Assembly (NCBI GenBank): GCA_003970805.2
Contig: CP051152.1
Span: 806,001 to 870,000 of the forward strand
Origin: Undibacterium piscinae
GTDB taxonomy: Bacteria > Pseudomonadota > Gammaproteobacteria > Burkholderiales > Burkholderiaceae_D
Length of the DNA stretch: 64,000 bases
Reading direction: 5' to 3'
A model generated the notes under the pieces. It ran no database searches. It saw only the letters and a program-made list of their open reading frames with translations, and was not told where the DNA came from. The position numbers were made by a program, and so were the translations under genes. Below are positions 1 through 10,940 of the stretch, one piece after another (the stretch's first letter is position 1; each line of letters starts with the position of its first letter).

Positions 1-89
1 TTGATTTTTAATCAAATCGAGCGGACGGCAGGATAGGAAAGCGCCCTTTAAATTTAGAATACTTAGGCAAAATTAGAAAGCTACGAATC

Positions 90-398
90 ATGATAGATGC
101 ACTCATCGCCGGACGCATGTACGGCCACGCAGAAGAACGCAGTGGTCAGGCTGGATCGGCCTATGTGATGTGTAAGATACGTGCCAGCACTGACGATGGC
201 GACACCCTGTTTTGTAACGTCATCGCATTTAATGATCAGGTACGCAGTACTTTGCTCGGTTTGGCCGATGGCGATAGCGTCGCCCTCTCTGGCGCCCTCA
301 CCCCCAAGGTCTGGACCGACAAGCAAGGTAATGTGAGACCAGCTCTCGATATTGTGGCACATGCAGTCATCAGCGCGCACCGCATTAGCGACGTCTAG
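90..398 (+). CDS. Single-stranded DNA-binding (OB-fold) protein, short SSB-like
   Basis: A 102-residue protein with the layout of an SSB OB-fold: an N-terminal strand (IDALIAGRMYG), a middle VMCKIRAS...FCNVIAFND segment that resembles the SSB core, and LADGDSVALSGALTPKVWTDKQGN, which matches the conserved GD.V.V.G.L....W.DKQG pattern. It lacks the long glycine-rich linker and acidic tip of housekeeping SSB, so it is probably an accessory ssDNA-binding protein of the type seen in Burkholderiales. It stands alone upstream of nirS. The ATG at 90 follows an AT-rich leader. Antisense ORFs here are shadows. The specific partner is unknown. Confidence 0.75.
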   Translation: MIDALIAGRMYGHAEERSGQAGSAYVMCKIRASTDDGDTLFCNVIAFNDQVRSTLLGLADGDSVALSGALTPKVWTDKQGNVRPALDIVAHAVISAHRISDV

Positions 399-463
399 CT
401 AGCGTAGGCTAGTGAAGCATCACGCTTAGACGCGCAATTACAAAAAGCCCCCCCTGCCAATGC

Positions 464-518
464 GCATATTCCATGCGCCTGTTGGCGGCATTGCCCCGCA
501 AAGCCGCATGGGATATGC
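464..518. repeat. Palindromic repeat, family 1, copy 1 (CATGCG-N27-CGCATG)
   Basis: Arms 464-477 and 505-518 are complementary over 14 bp with one mismatch, and they enclose a 27-nt loop (478-504). Copies 2 (60944-60982) and 3 (43632-43682) have the same inner arms CATGCG/CGCATG and exactly 27 nt between them. Loop text CTGNTGGCGGCATTGCC is shared with copy 2, and a CTTGGGC after the right arm is shared with copy 3. It sits in the non-coding stretch between the SSB-like gene and nirS. Confidence 0.7.
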
Positions 519-712
519 GTCTTGGGCCGTTGCCAAATTAATTTCTAACGACAAGAACATTGACCTCGCAGCGTCAATTGTTCTTGCTTGCTGAGTATCG
601 AGCACGGTAGTGGCTAGCGCACAGCGTCGCGAAACACTGACGAACAGCCTGAAAGCAGCGAGCTAATTCCTACTCAAAAAACCACAGCGCCAGATATAGT
701 TCCCCCTGAAGT

Positions 713-726
713 TTGATCTATATCAG
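713..726. promoter_or_regulatory. Putative Dnr/FNR-type box upstream of nirS (distal)
   Basis: TTGAT-CTAT-ATCAG matches the FNR/Dnr consensus TTGAT-N4-ATCAA with one mismatch. It lies 39 bp upstream of a second box and in front of the nitrite reductase gene, which is the expected target of the Dnr-type regulator encoded at 6409-7155. Confidence 0.6.
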
Positions 727-751
727 ATCATGCAAAAACTAAGAAAAAACC

Positions 752-765
752 TTGACTCGCATCAA
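752..765. promoter_or_regulatory. Putative Dnr/FNR-type box upstream of nirS (proximal)
   Basis: TTGAC-TCGC-ATCAA matches TTGAT-N4-ATCAA with one mismatch. With class II spacing (centre at -41.5) transcription would start near 800, about 77 nt before the nirS ATG at 877. The stretch 399-876 otherwise holds one palindromic repeat and no credible gene. Confidence 0.75.
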
Positions 766-819
766 TGAAATATCCGCTTTGCAGGCGTAGTCTGCTTGGT
801 ATAGAAAAAATACATTTAA

Positions 820-3407
<2,588 letters not shown>

Positions 3408-3411
<4 letters not shown>

Positions 3412-3920
3412 AATTGTTTCTCTAAGAGGGGGACTGATGGTGAATCTGATGATGAATCTGATGATCCATAGGTGGTCGCATCAGATGAAATTGTTAAAGC
3501 GATTGCGCCAGACTGTTGATCCGCAGCAGCGGGCAGCATCCGGTCAAGTTCGTCCAGCACCACCCGCCATACACGACTCTCTTCCTCGGCACTGGGATCG
3601 GAGTGAAAACGTTTTTTGGCACCTTCACGATTGAGCACCAGATGATGAAACTCAGTCACCCCGGCATTATTCAGGCAAGCGGAGACACAGGACAAGGCGC
3701 AACCGTCGAGCGCCAAAATTGGCCTACCGGACTGCGCCAGTTTCAGCAGCGATGGCACACCTCCGCCAACACCGCTAATGCATGACATTTCAGCTCTAGC
3801 CTCGCGATCAAGGCGTACCGCACAGACGTTAGCCAATTGCGCCACACTGGAGCATCCTGAACAACTGTAGACCAAGGCCAGCTTGGAATCACGCTTAGAA
3901 TCACGCTTAAAATCACGCAT
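3408..3920 (-). CDS. DGC-domain putative zinc-binding protein
   Basis: A small cysteine-rich protein of the DGC family. The diagnostic motifs are YSCSGCSSVAQLAN near the N-terminus, CISGVGGG, and the DGC motif in LALDGCALSCVSACL. The cysteines suggest metal binding; the biochemical role of the family is not established. I chose the ATG at 3920; ATG 3932 and TTG 3953 are alternatives and none has a strong ribosome site. The N-terminus has a short tandem KRDS repeat and the C-terminus is Ser/Asp-rich (SSDSSSDS). It lies between ubiT and nnrS in one operon, which suggests a role in anaerobic respiration or NO biology. Confidence 0.75.
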
Positions 3921-3981
3921 AGCAACGACCATTCCGGTGATGAGAGCAGGCAAATAGACTTAACAAGCTTAAGACTGCCGA

Positions 3982-4431
3982 CTAACTAGCTAACTTATCG
4001 GCTAGATTATTCAACCAGGCTGGCCGCTCGCTGGCATCTAGCCAGTATTTCACTGCGACACCCAATTCGGTATCACCTTCCATTTTCAGGCGACGGCGGA
4101 AAAACAAGGTATCGGCATCTTCCATGCCAGAGGCTAGCTGAAAGAAATCGACTGCCAGCGCCGACAAGCGCACGTCAGCGGGAGCAGCCGAACTTTGCGG
4201 CGACATCTGCGGCTTAAACTTGCCTTGATCGCACACAAAGCGCAGTTGCAAACCGAGGTCTTCGATGACAATCAGAAAGCTCTTGCCATACAGGGTTTCC
4301 GGCGCCAGCAACCACTCACGGCGGCGCGCTAATTCCAGCATTGCCAGCAAAGGCAAACTGGCCAATGGCGAAGGTATATATTTTCCGATCTGACTAAAGG
4401 CCGATGGAAAACGAAAATCAGAAAGTTGCAT
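3982..4431 (-). CDS. ubiT: UbiT, SCP2-domain ubiquinone biosynthesis accessory factor
   Basis: A 149-residue SCP2 lipid-binding protein homologous to E. coli UbiT (YhbT). SCP2 hallmarks include PETLYGKSFLIVIEDLGLQLRFV, DVRLSALAVDFFQLASG and DTLFFRRRLKMEGDTELGVAVKYWLD. With UbiU and UbiV it belongs to the O2-independent hydroxylation route of ubiquinone synthesis; UbiT is thought to bind the prenylated intermediates. It lies 45 bp after ubiV and 28 bp before the DGC gene on the same strand, so co-transcription is likely. Confidence 0.9.
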   Translation of the reverse strand: MQLSDFRFPSAFSQIGKYIPSPLASLPLLAMLELARRREWLLAPETLYGKSFLIVIEDLGLQLRFVCDQGKFKPQMSPQSSAAPADVRLSALAVDFFQLASGMEDADTLFFRRRLKMEGDTELGVAVKYWLDASERPAWLNNLADKLAS

Positions 4432-4476
4432 AATTTTTCCTCAAGTAGAGCCAGTGTAGATTCACAGGAACCGGCG

Positions 4477-5382
4477 TCATGCCGCCTGCCATTGCATGCC
4501 AGGCTCACCAAACCAGTAACCATTACTACGCCCGGCTGCGGCCGGCAAGGCACTATCAGGCACCTGCGCGACTGCCTGCGCAATGCGGGCAGCATCAAAT
4601 GCCGCGACCACTTGCGCCATATGCTGAGACTGCGGTTGCAGACGCAAGACTTCGACACCCATCTTCAGCAATTCAGGAAGCTGCTCGCCCAAATCGACAC
4701 AACTGGCACTCTGGGTCTGTATGCCATTGAGATTAAGGAAAATTTTGCCGTCGCGTGTGGCCAGCGGCAAACCATCAGGATGCGCGTCACAGCGAAACTC
4801 ACAACTATCCTTATGCAAGCGATGATGGCGCGCCGTAAAACAGCGCGCAGAAAATGCCAGCGCCATGCGTCCCCAGACTTGCACCTCAGTTTCCACCGTC
4901 GCGGATTTTTCTTTTTGTATCGCAGCCAGATCGATGCCCGGCATCTCCAGAGGCGGCAAAAATCGGCTGGCGCCAAGACCGGCCAGCCACGCCAGCGTAT
5001 CGGCATGGTAGATATTGAGATGCGGGCCTGCGATAAAATTTTGCTTTAGCTGACTCAACACCCGTACCGCGCTGAAATCGTTCGCTTCCACCTGAAAACC
5101 ATCTGCCGCCGCACGCTCTATCAGTCTATGCATGGCTCGCCGGTCTGGCTCGCTCTCAATCAAAGTCTGGGTCGACATGACTACCGTCTTACCGGCATCA
5201 CGCAACTCTTGCGCAAGCGAAAACCAATCTTCAAACTTCAGCAAGTGGCGGCGCGAACAAACCACTTCACCGAGATAGACAATATCGACCGGCCAATTCA
5301 TTGCATCGACATAAAAAGCCAGGGTATCGGCTTTTGACCAGAAATAGGCCAGCGGCGCCAGGGAGATTTTTTGCTGATTCAT
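4477..5382 (-). CDS. ubiV: UbiV, U32-family O2-independent ubiquinone hydroxylation protein
   Basis: A 301-residue peptidase-U32-like protein homologous to E. coli UbiV (YhbV). Cysteines that would hold the [4Fe-4S] cluster are visible: one in EVVCSRRHL near residue 42, and three in SARCFTARHH...KDSCEFRC. It works as a heterodimer with UbiU in ring hydroxylation without oxygen, giving ubiquinone for anaerobic respiration. It lies 10 bp downstream of ubiU. The intact cysteine set argues that it is functional. Confidence 0.92.
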   Translation of the reverse strand: MNQQKISLAPLAYFWSKADTLAFYVDAMNWPVDIVYLGEVVCSRRHLLKFEDWFSLAQELRDAGKTVVMSTQTLIESEPDRRAMHRLIERAAADGFQVEANDFSAVRVLSQLKQNFIAGPHLNIYHADTLAWLAGLGASRFLPPLEMPGIDLAAIQKEKSATVETEVQVWGRMALAFSARCFTARHHRLHKDSCEFRCDAHPDGLPLATRDGKIFLNLNGIQTQSASCVDLGEQLPELLKMGVEVLRLQPQSQHMAQVVAAFDAARIAQAVAQVPDSALPAAAGRSNGYWFGEPGMQWQAA

Positions 5383-5392
5383 CTTGTTCTAC

Positions 5393-6397
5393 TCATTTCC
5401 ACGGGCGCTCAAACGCCCCTTGCGTCACCTGCGAACCCTCAGCATGCTTGGCCAGGGCGCTCTGCCACTCCGGACGCGGCGAATAGCGTTCCGGATCCTT
5501 GATTGCCGCATCCAGCGCCGCCCTGAGGGTACCGACCACCTGAGCCACATAAGTAGGACTGCGTTGACGGCCTTCTATCTTGATGGCCGAGACACCCATG
5601 CTGACCAATTTAGGCAACAAACCTATGGCATTCAAACTGGTGGGTTCTTCCAGCGCATAATCCAATTCGCCTTCGACCTCAAAACGCCCCTTACAAAGGG
5701 TAGGATAGCCGGCAGCCTCGCCCGGCGCATACGTATCGATCAAGGTACCACTTAATCTGGCGTGCAAGGTCTGCTCTTTTTCTTCCCAGCTAATGGCATG
5801 GGCAGGCGAACAGACCCCCTTATTATTCGGGGAATCGCCGGTCACATAACTCGACAACAGACAACGGCCTTCAGCCATCACGCACAGACTACCGAAACCA
5901 AACACTTCGATCTCAACAGTGGTGTTCTTAATGATTTTTTCAATCTCTGTGAGAGTCAGCACTCGCGGCAACACGGCACGCTTGATGCCAAACTGTTCGC
6001 GCATCAACTCGATGGCATCAATCGTGGTGGCCGAGCTTTGCACCGACAAGTGCAGACGCAAATCCGGATGCCGGTTGCGCGCATACGCCATCAGGCCAGG
6101 GTCTGCCAGTATCACTGCATCAGCCCCCATGGCAACGGCCGTATCAATGGCGGCACGCCACTCCTGGACTGCCCGCGCCTGCGGGTAGGTATTAATGGCA
6201 AACAACACTTCCCGTCCCTTGGCGTGTGCATAATCAACGCCAAGCCGGATATCGTTTTCACCGAAATTGAGTCCACCAAAATTGCGTGCGTTGGTGGCAT
6301 TGCGCAAGCCGAGATAAACGGCATTGGCTCCTTTATCTATAGCCGCTTTAAGTGCGACCAGACTACCGGCAGGAGCGACCAAATCTATGGTTTTCAT
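5393..6397 (-). CDS. ubiU: UbiU, U32-family O2-independent ubiquinone hydroxylation protein
   Basis: A 334-residue U32 protein homologous to E. coli UbiU (YhbU). It opens with LVAPAGSLVALKAAIDKGANAVYLGL, the usual start of the family. Cluster cysteines appear in FGSLCVMAEGRC, NKGVCSPAH and YPTLCKGRF. It is the partner of UbiV. The gene follows the dnr regulator by only 11 bp, which makes a single dnr-ubiU-ubiV-ubiT operon likely and ties anaerobic ubiquinone supply to the denitrification regulator. Confidence 0.93.
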   Translation of the reverse strand: MKTIDLVAPAGSLVALKAAIDKGANAVYLGLRNATNARNFGGLNFGENDIRLGVDYAHAKGREVLFAINTYPQARAVQEWRAAIDTAVAMGADAVILADPGLMAYARNRHPDLRLHLSVQSSATTIDAIELMREQFGIKRAVLPRVLTLTEIEKIIKNTTVEIEVFGFGSLCVMAEGRCLLSSYVTGDSPNNKGVCSPAHAISWEEKEQTLHARLSGTLIDTYAPGEAAGYPTLCKGRFEVEGELDYALEEPTSLNAIGLLPKLVSMGVSAIKIEGRQRSPTYVAQVVGTLRAALDAAIKDPERYSPRPEWQSALAKHAEGSQVTQGAFERPWK

Positions 6398-6408
6398 AGA
6401 GCGTAATG

Positions 6409-7155
6409 CTATATAAAGTGCCTTGCCGTTGCATTGTTCCGCATCAAGTTTTCAGGGGTATTGCGATAATTGAGCGCTTCGCTATGCTGATACACTTTCA
6501 GCGATTCGGGACAGGTAATCCGAATATGCGAGCCACTGACCTGAATCAGACAATCATCAACCAGTTGATGCAAGACGCGAGAAAGCGTCTCCGGCGACAA
6601 ATTGAGCAAGGACGCCACCAGGTTTTTCTTTAATTCAAGACGGATATTCGCGGTCCCCTGGATGCCGGATACCTGCAACAGATAATCAATCACCCTTTGC
6701 TTGGCATTTTGCAGCGAGTGCCGCTCTACATCACGCATGAAGCCCAGTAGTCGCATCGACAAGCCAGCCATCATTTGCCTGGCAACCATAGGAGACTGAT
6801 CGAGCAGGCGGAACAAGGCATTTTTTGGCAAGCGCAGCAACAGCGTAGGCTCCAATGCCTCGCCGTAAAACGGATAAGGCTCATCAAGAAATAGCATCGC
6901 TTCGCCAAAACTCTGGCCCGGGCGTATCAATTCCAGCACCTTATCATTGCCGTGAGAAGACGGAATACCGAGCTTCATGAGGCCATACACAACGATATAA
7001 GAACCGTCGGCAATATCGCCTTTCTGAAACAGGGTCAAACCCTTATCAAGCTCGACCTTGACAACTTCTTTTTGCAAGGCATCGAGTTCAAATGGTGAAA
7101 TATTGCGAAACAGCGCCTGATTACTCAGCAAACCCTCTAGATTGATCTTGTTCAT
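6409..7155 (-). CDS. dnr: Crp/Fnr-family regulator, Dnr/NnrR-like (no Fe-S cysteines)
   Basis: A 248-residue CRP/FNR regulator. Residues ~20-130 form the cyclic-nucleotide-like beta barrel (FQKGDIADGSYIVVYGLMKL, RPGQSFGEAMLF), followed by a dimer helix and a C-terminal HTH whose recognition helix is LNLSPETLSRVLHQL; the E-x2-S-R set is what FNR-type proteins use to read TTGAT half-sites. The N-terminal cysteines of oxygen-sensing FNR are absent, so the Dnr type (NO-responsive through heme in known members) is more likely. Two candidate target boxes lie before nirS and one before this gene. Dnr versus NnrR naming is a family-level guess. Confidence 0.85.
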   Translation of the reverse strand: MNKINLEGLLSNQALFRNISPFELDALQKEVVKVELDKGLTLFQKGDIADGSYIVVYGLMKLGIPSSHGNDKVLELIRPGQSFGEAMLFLDEPYPFYGEALEPTLLLRLPKNALFRLLDQSPMVARQMMAGLSMRLLGFMRDVERHSLQNAKQRVIDYLLQVSGIQGTANIRLELKKNLVASLLNLSPETLSRVLHQLVDDCLIQVSGSHIRITCPESLKVYQHSEALNYRNTPENLMRNNATARHFI

Positions 7156-7172
7156 GATTAACCCTTGTTAAA

Positions 7173-7186
7173 TTGATTAGGGTCAA
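7173..7186. promoter_or_regulatory. Putative Dnr/FNR-type box just upstream of dnr
   Basis: TTGAT-TAGG-GTCAA on the plus strand matches the FNR consensus with one mismatch. Its centre is only about 24 bp from the dnr ATG. A class II activator site (-41.5) would put the transcription start inside the gene, so the site fits autorepression or a later true start codon better than activation. Confidence 0.6.
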
Positions 7187-7341
7187 GTTTAGGCAAGTCA
7201 AGTGGCTTCGACTATACGCCAATTGAACTAGATCGCATCCGCAAACGAACCATAGTAAAGCCGCTCTGTCAGACACAAAAAATAGTTGCACTACGTCATC
7301 TGACAGGCCGCCTATACGCCGCCGGATTAGCTACCGCAAAT

Positions 7342-7366
7342 AAAAAAGCAGCCATCAAGGCTGCCT
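7342..7366 (-). terminator. Rho-independent terminator of narL
   Basis: A stem GCAGCC/GGCTGC (7348-7353 with 7359-7364) has a 5-nt loop, followed in the minus direction by a run of six T. It lies 23 bp after the narL stop. Confidence 0.85.
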
Positions 7367-7388
7367 AAAAAAAGGGGCTGAAAACCAG

Positions 7389-8033
7389 TTACTTATCAAG
7401 GCCACGCTCTACCGCATACACGGCAATTTGAACGCGACTACTCAGATTGAGCTTTTTAAGAATGTTTTGTACGTGGATTTTTACTGTACTCTCTGCGACA
7501 TTGAGATTACGCGCAATCTCTTTATTACTTTCGCCGCGCGCGACGCAAACCATGGTTTCACGTTCACGTGGCGTCAACTTCTCTTTTTCGACTACCACAG
7601 GCGCATTCATGCCGGATCGAAATTGCATGACCAGTTTGGCTGTCATGGAGTCAGCAATCACCGCTTCACCGGCAGCGGCACGCTTGATCGCCTGCGTCAG
7701 ATAATCGGCTTCAATATTTTTCAACAGGTAACCGCGTGCGCCATTTTTCAGGGCAGTACTAAGATCCTCCGCCTCTTCAGAAACGGTCAGCATCAGCACC
7801 GCCACCTCGGGCATATCTTCGACGATCAACTGCATCGCTTCCAGGCCTGAGAGTCCGGCCATATTCAAATCCATCAATACCACATCAGGTCGCAACTGCT
7901 TGGCGCGTTTCACACCATCCAAACCATCGGAGGCCTCACCGACAATCTCAAACTCAGGATTGCGCTGCAGCAGCAATTTAATGCCGCTACGAAATAGCGT
8001 GTGATCGTCGACCAATAAAATCTTAATTGTCAT
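7389..8033 (-). CDS. narL: NarL, nitrate/nitrite response regulator
   Basis: A 214-residue NarL/FixJ-type regulator. The receiver domain has the acidic pair at D9-D10, the phosphoacceptor D55 (VVLMDLNM), the conserved T/S in MLTVSE and K105. A linker precedes the LuxR-type HTH (LTPRERETMVCVARGESNKEIARNLNVAESTVKIHVQNILKKL, residues ~150-200). It lies 188 bp downstream of the narX kinase gene and is the likely partner in nitrate-dependent control of the nar and nir genes. It is followed by its own terminator. Confidence 0.92.
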   Translation of the reverse strand: MTIKILLVDDHTLFRSGIKLLLQRNPEFEIVGEASDGLDGVKRAKQLRPDVVLMDLNMAGLSGLEAMQLIVEDMPEVAVLMLTVSEEAEDLSTALKNGARGYLLKNIEADYLTQAIKRAAAGEAVIADSMTAKLVMQFRSGMNAPVVVEKEKLTPRERETMVCVARGESNKEIARNLNVAESTVKIHVQNILKKLNLSSRVQIAVYAVERGLDK

Positions 8034-8221
8034 GCATATCTTTCTTGGATAGATTTTGGCGCTTACGCCAAGGCGTCCGCAGTACCGCGCCAGTGTTTGA
8101 ACTTCGCCAGACCAAATAACTCACCGCCTAGCCCTCGCATTGCAAGCAGTTCCTCAGTATCAAAGGCAATCAAGTCTTGCCGGAAAATTTCGTAAAATAC
8201 AACTATTTTAGCTAAACGGAA

Positions 8222-10144
8222 CTATGCAACAAGGCGCCCCTGGCGTAGCAAATACAAGGAAATGGTCGTTCCCTTATTTGGCACGCTTTCTATGTTGAGC
8301 TGTGCCGATAGTCGCTCCGCACGCTCGCGCATAATATGCAAACCAACATGCGCATCACCTTTCTGGCGAACGGTCTCCATGGTGAATCCCGAGCCATCGT
8401 CACTGATAGTCAATTTAAAATCGCGCTCATTCTCGACTTTCACCCTGACCTCGCTAGCCTGAGCATGCTTACGCACGTTCGACAAGGCCTCCTGCAAGAT
8501 AAATAAGATCTGCAATTGCTGCTCTGGCGCCACCGGAGCTCCGCTACCGACAAACTCTATCACCCCATGGATACCGGTCTGACGCTGGAATTTAGCCAGC
8601 ACATTGCGCATTTCCGATTCCAGGTTATTCTCCTGTAAGCGGGTCCTGAAATTAAGTAACAATTCACGTACGTCTTCGTAACTTTCTTCCACACCGGCAC
8701 GCAGCAAGGGGGCAATATCACGCACCTCCTCCAAGTTATTGCGGATAAGGGAATCTTCCAGCATCTGTACCTGCAGATTTAAAAAATTCAAGCCTTGCGC
8801 AATACTATCGTGCAAGCCTTGCGCCAACAAATTGCGCTCCTGAGAGACCGCGAATTCTTTCTCTTTAGCGATCAATCTTTGATTTTCTATCGCCACGCCC
8901 AGGTTTTTCCCCAAAATCTCCAGCAACCTGCGCTCTTCGCTACTGATAACCCTTTCCTCAGTAAAGTGCAGGGAAAAACTACCGACAACATGCTCGCGGG
9001 CAAGTATCTGGAAAATGGCGATAGAGAAAAATCCTTCTTCCTGACAACGATAACGTTTCTGATTATTTATTTGCCGGAAATCGCGGACAAAAATTATCCC
9101 CTGACTTACTGCAGCACCACACAGACAATCATCCGTCTTGATGCAATGCTCTTCCTCTATCATTTTTTCCGAGATACCTTCATGCACCGTGATATGCAGA
9201 TTGTCACTCTGGTTGTCGAGTATGCGCACAGTGCCGCCATCGGCATGAATACGCTGCATAATCCTATGCAAGAACCCGCGGCAAAGCTCCTCAATCGCAT
9301 GCGGGCCAGCCAAAAATCCGGCAATTTCATACAGAGTACTCATCTCGTGATTTTGCGCCTGCAATTTGGCGGTTTTTTCATGGACACGCACTTCCAGCGT
9401 ACGGTGCACGGTTTGCACCCGGTCTGCCATCTGATTAAAGCCCTGGGCCAGCACACCAAACTCATCTTCTGTCTCTATCGGCAGACGCACGCTCAAGTCA
9501 TCTTTAGTCATACGCGCGATGCCAGTCTGCATACGGGTCACCGGACCGACTATCCACAGATACAATAAATACAGCAAAGCAACGCTGGCTGCCAGCGACA
9601 TAAAAATCAGTATGGTCTGGCACAGACGCAGCCAAGTGGTTTTTTCCGACAACTCCACCTCAACCAGAGACACCAACTTATTGATGCTTTCGACGAAGCC
9701 AGGCAGTGCATCGGCATATTCGCGCAACGCCTGCTGCCTTACGGGTCCCTCGGGAGCCTGCTCTGCACGCATTGCGAACACCTGCATGCGTCGCTGCCAG
9801 TCACCTTCCACCACATTCATTTGATCGCGTATCGCCGGGGTCGCCGGCAAAAACAAAGGACGTTTCGGATCGCCCGTCTGCAAATCGAGCACAGTGTTAT
9901 TGAATTGCTCCATCTCTTCCGCCGCAGTCGTACTACTGACGTGCTCAAGCACCATCCCAAGACGGTATGAGCGCACCCTCAGGCTGCCCGCCTCATTGAT
10001 GGCCGCAGCCCCACCCTCCAGCTGCCAGGACAACAGCAGCGTATACCCGATCGCCATCAGCGTCAGGGAGAGACCTATCAGGGTAGTGATTAAAATGCGG
10101 AAAGTAAGTCGTTTACCGATCGGTAAACTCTGCGCTGCATCCAT
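8222..10144 (-). CDS. narX: NarX, nitrate/nitrite sensor histidine kinase
   Basis: A 640-residue membrane kinase. TM1 is at residues ~15-37. The periplasmic sensor begins with the P-box-like segment INEAGSLRVRSYRLGMVLE, which binds nitrate in known NarX. TM2 is near 172-195, followed by HAMP, a GAF-like region with cysteines (EEEHCIKTDDCLCGA), the HisKA_3 phosphoacceptor in LHDSIAQGLNFL, and an HATPase with the N box (QEALSNVRKHAQ) and G box (DDGSGF). The cysteine-rich central module is typical of NarX/NarQ. The gene is upstream of narL on the same strand. Confidence 0.92.
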   Translation of the reverse strand: MDAAQSLPIGKRLTFRILITTLIGLSLTLMAIGYTLLLSWQLEGGAAAINEAGSLRVRSYRLGMVLEHVSSTTAAEEMEQFNNTVLDLQTGDPKRPLFLPATPAIRDQMNVVEGDWQRRMQVFAMRAEQAPEGPVRQQALREYADALPGFVESINKLVSLVEVELSEKTTWLRLCQTILIFMSLAASVALLYLLYLWIVGPVTRMQTGIARMTKDDLSVRLPIETEDEFGVLAQGFNQMADRVQTVHRTLEVRVHEKTAKLQAQNHEMSTLYEIAGFLAGPHAIEELCRGFLHRIMQRIHADGGTVRILDNQSDNLHITVHEGISEKMIEEEHCIKTDDCLCGAAVSQGIIFVRDFRQINNQKRYRCQEEGFFSIAIFQILAREHVVGSFSLHFTEERVISSEERRLLEILGKNLGVAIENQRLIAKEKEFAVSQERNLLAQGLHDSIAQGLNFLNLQVQMLEDSLIRNNLEEVRDIAPLLRAGVEESYEDVRELLLNFRTRLQENNLESEMRNVLAKFQRQTGIHGVIEFVGSGAPVAPEQQLQILFILQEALSNVRKHAQASEVRVKVENERDFKLTISDDGSGFTMETVRQKGDAHVGLHIMRERAERLSAQLNIESVPNKGTTISLYLLRQGRLVA

Positions 10145-10243
10145 GATATAGCTTCACTAGTTCAAATTAGCGCTAGTGTAGACGTTTTCAACCCGAGTCA
10201 ACACTCTATATTGGCGATTCTCGTCGCCTGGCGATAAATAAGC

Positions 10244-10939
10244 TTAGCCCGGCACACCCGGCGCTGTTGCGCTGCGTACATCCGTGACAATACCCAAAGG
10301 GCAGACCATAGGAAGAAAGGTATCAGTACGATCCGAATAGGCCAATAAGGCTCCGTTACTCATATCAAAGTACCAGCCATGCAAGGCGATTTCACCTCTA
10401 GCCTCGCGCTCGGCAACCCAGGGAAAGCTGCGCAGGTTATTGAGCGACATGATAATTGCGCCGAGCTCGCAGGCACGATTTTGCTCGTCGACCGAACAAC
10501 TGGACAACTGTTGCAACACCTGTTGCTTGACAGGCTCTACGATCTTCATCCAGCGGGCGATGAAATCGAGCTTACGACTAGGTTTATAGCCCTGCATCAG
10601 AGCCCTGATGCCACCGCATTTCTCATGACCCATGACGATGACGCGCTTAACATTAAGCGCCTCGACGGCAAATTGCACTGCCGCACTGACGCCCTGTTGA
10701 TGGCCGGCCTCATTGCAGGGAGGCACCAGATTGGCGACGTTACGGATCACAAAAATATCGCCGGGATCACAGTCGAGCAACAAAGCCGGATCAACCCGTG
10801 AGTCGCAGCAGCCTATCAATAAAGTAGTCGGTTTCTGACCATTATTGAGCTGCTCATAAAGATGCTTCTCTCCGGCAAAATATTTGCTCTGAAAGCGCTG
10901 AAATCCTTCGATAAAATGGGAAATATTGTGAATAGTCAT
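10244..10939 (-). CDS. Beta-class carbonic anhydrase
   Basis: A 231-residue beta-carbonic anhydrase that interconverts CO2 and bicarbonate. The zinc ligands are in LIGCCDSRVDP and VMGHEKCGGIRAL. I chose the ATG at 10939 because it has a GGAGG site 5 nt upstream and begins one base after the moaA stop; the longer reading from 10999 lies inside moaA. The tight coupling to moaA suggests one transcript. About 100 bp separates it from narX. Confidence 0.92.
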   Translation of the reverse strand: MTIHNISHFIEGFQRFQSKYFAGEKHLYEQLNNGQKPTTLLIGCCDSRVDPALLLDCDPGDIFVIRNVANLVPPCNEAGHQQGVSAAVQFAVEALNVKRVIVMGHEKCGGIRALMQGYKPSRKLDFIARWMKIVEPVKQQVLQQLSSCSVDEQNRACELGAIIMSLNNLRSFPWVAEREARGEIALHGWYFDMSNGALLAYSDRTDTFLPMVCPLGIVTDVRSATAPGVPG

Positions 10940-10940
10940 A

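Noticed and set aside
1-15. TTGAT-TTTTA-ATCAA palindrome before the SSB-like gene
   Set aside because: The spacer is five bases; FNR/Dnr boxes need four. It is at the window edge and no respiratory gene follows directly.
464-518. Family 1 palindromes as rho-independent terminators
   Set aside because: The loops are 27 nt and no T tract follows any of the three copies.
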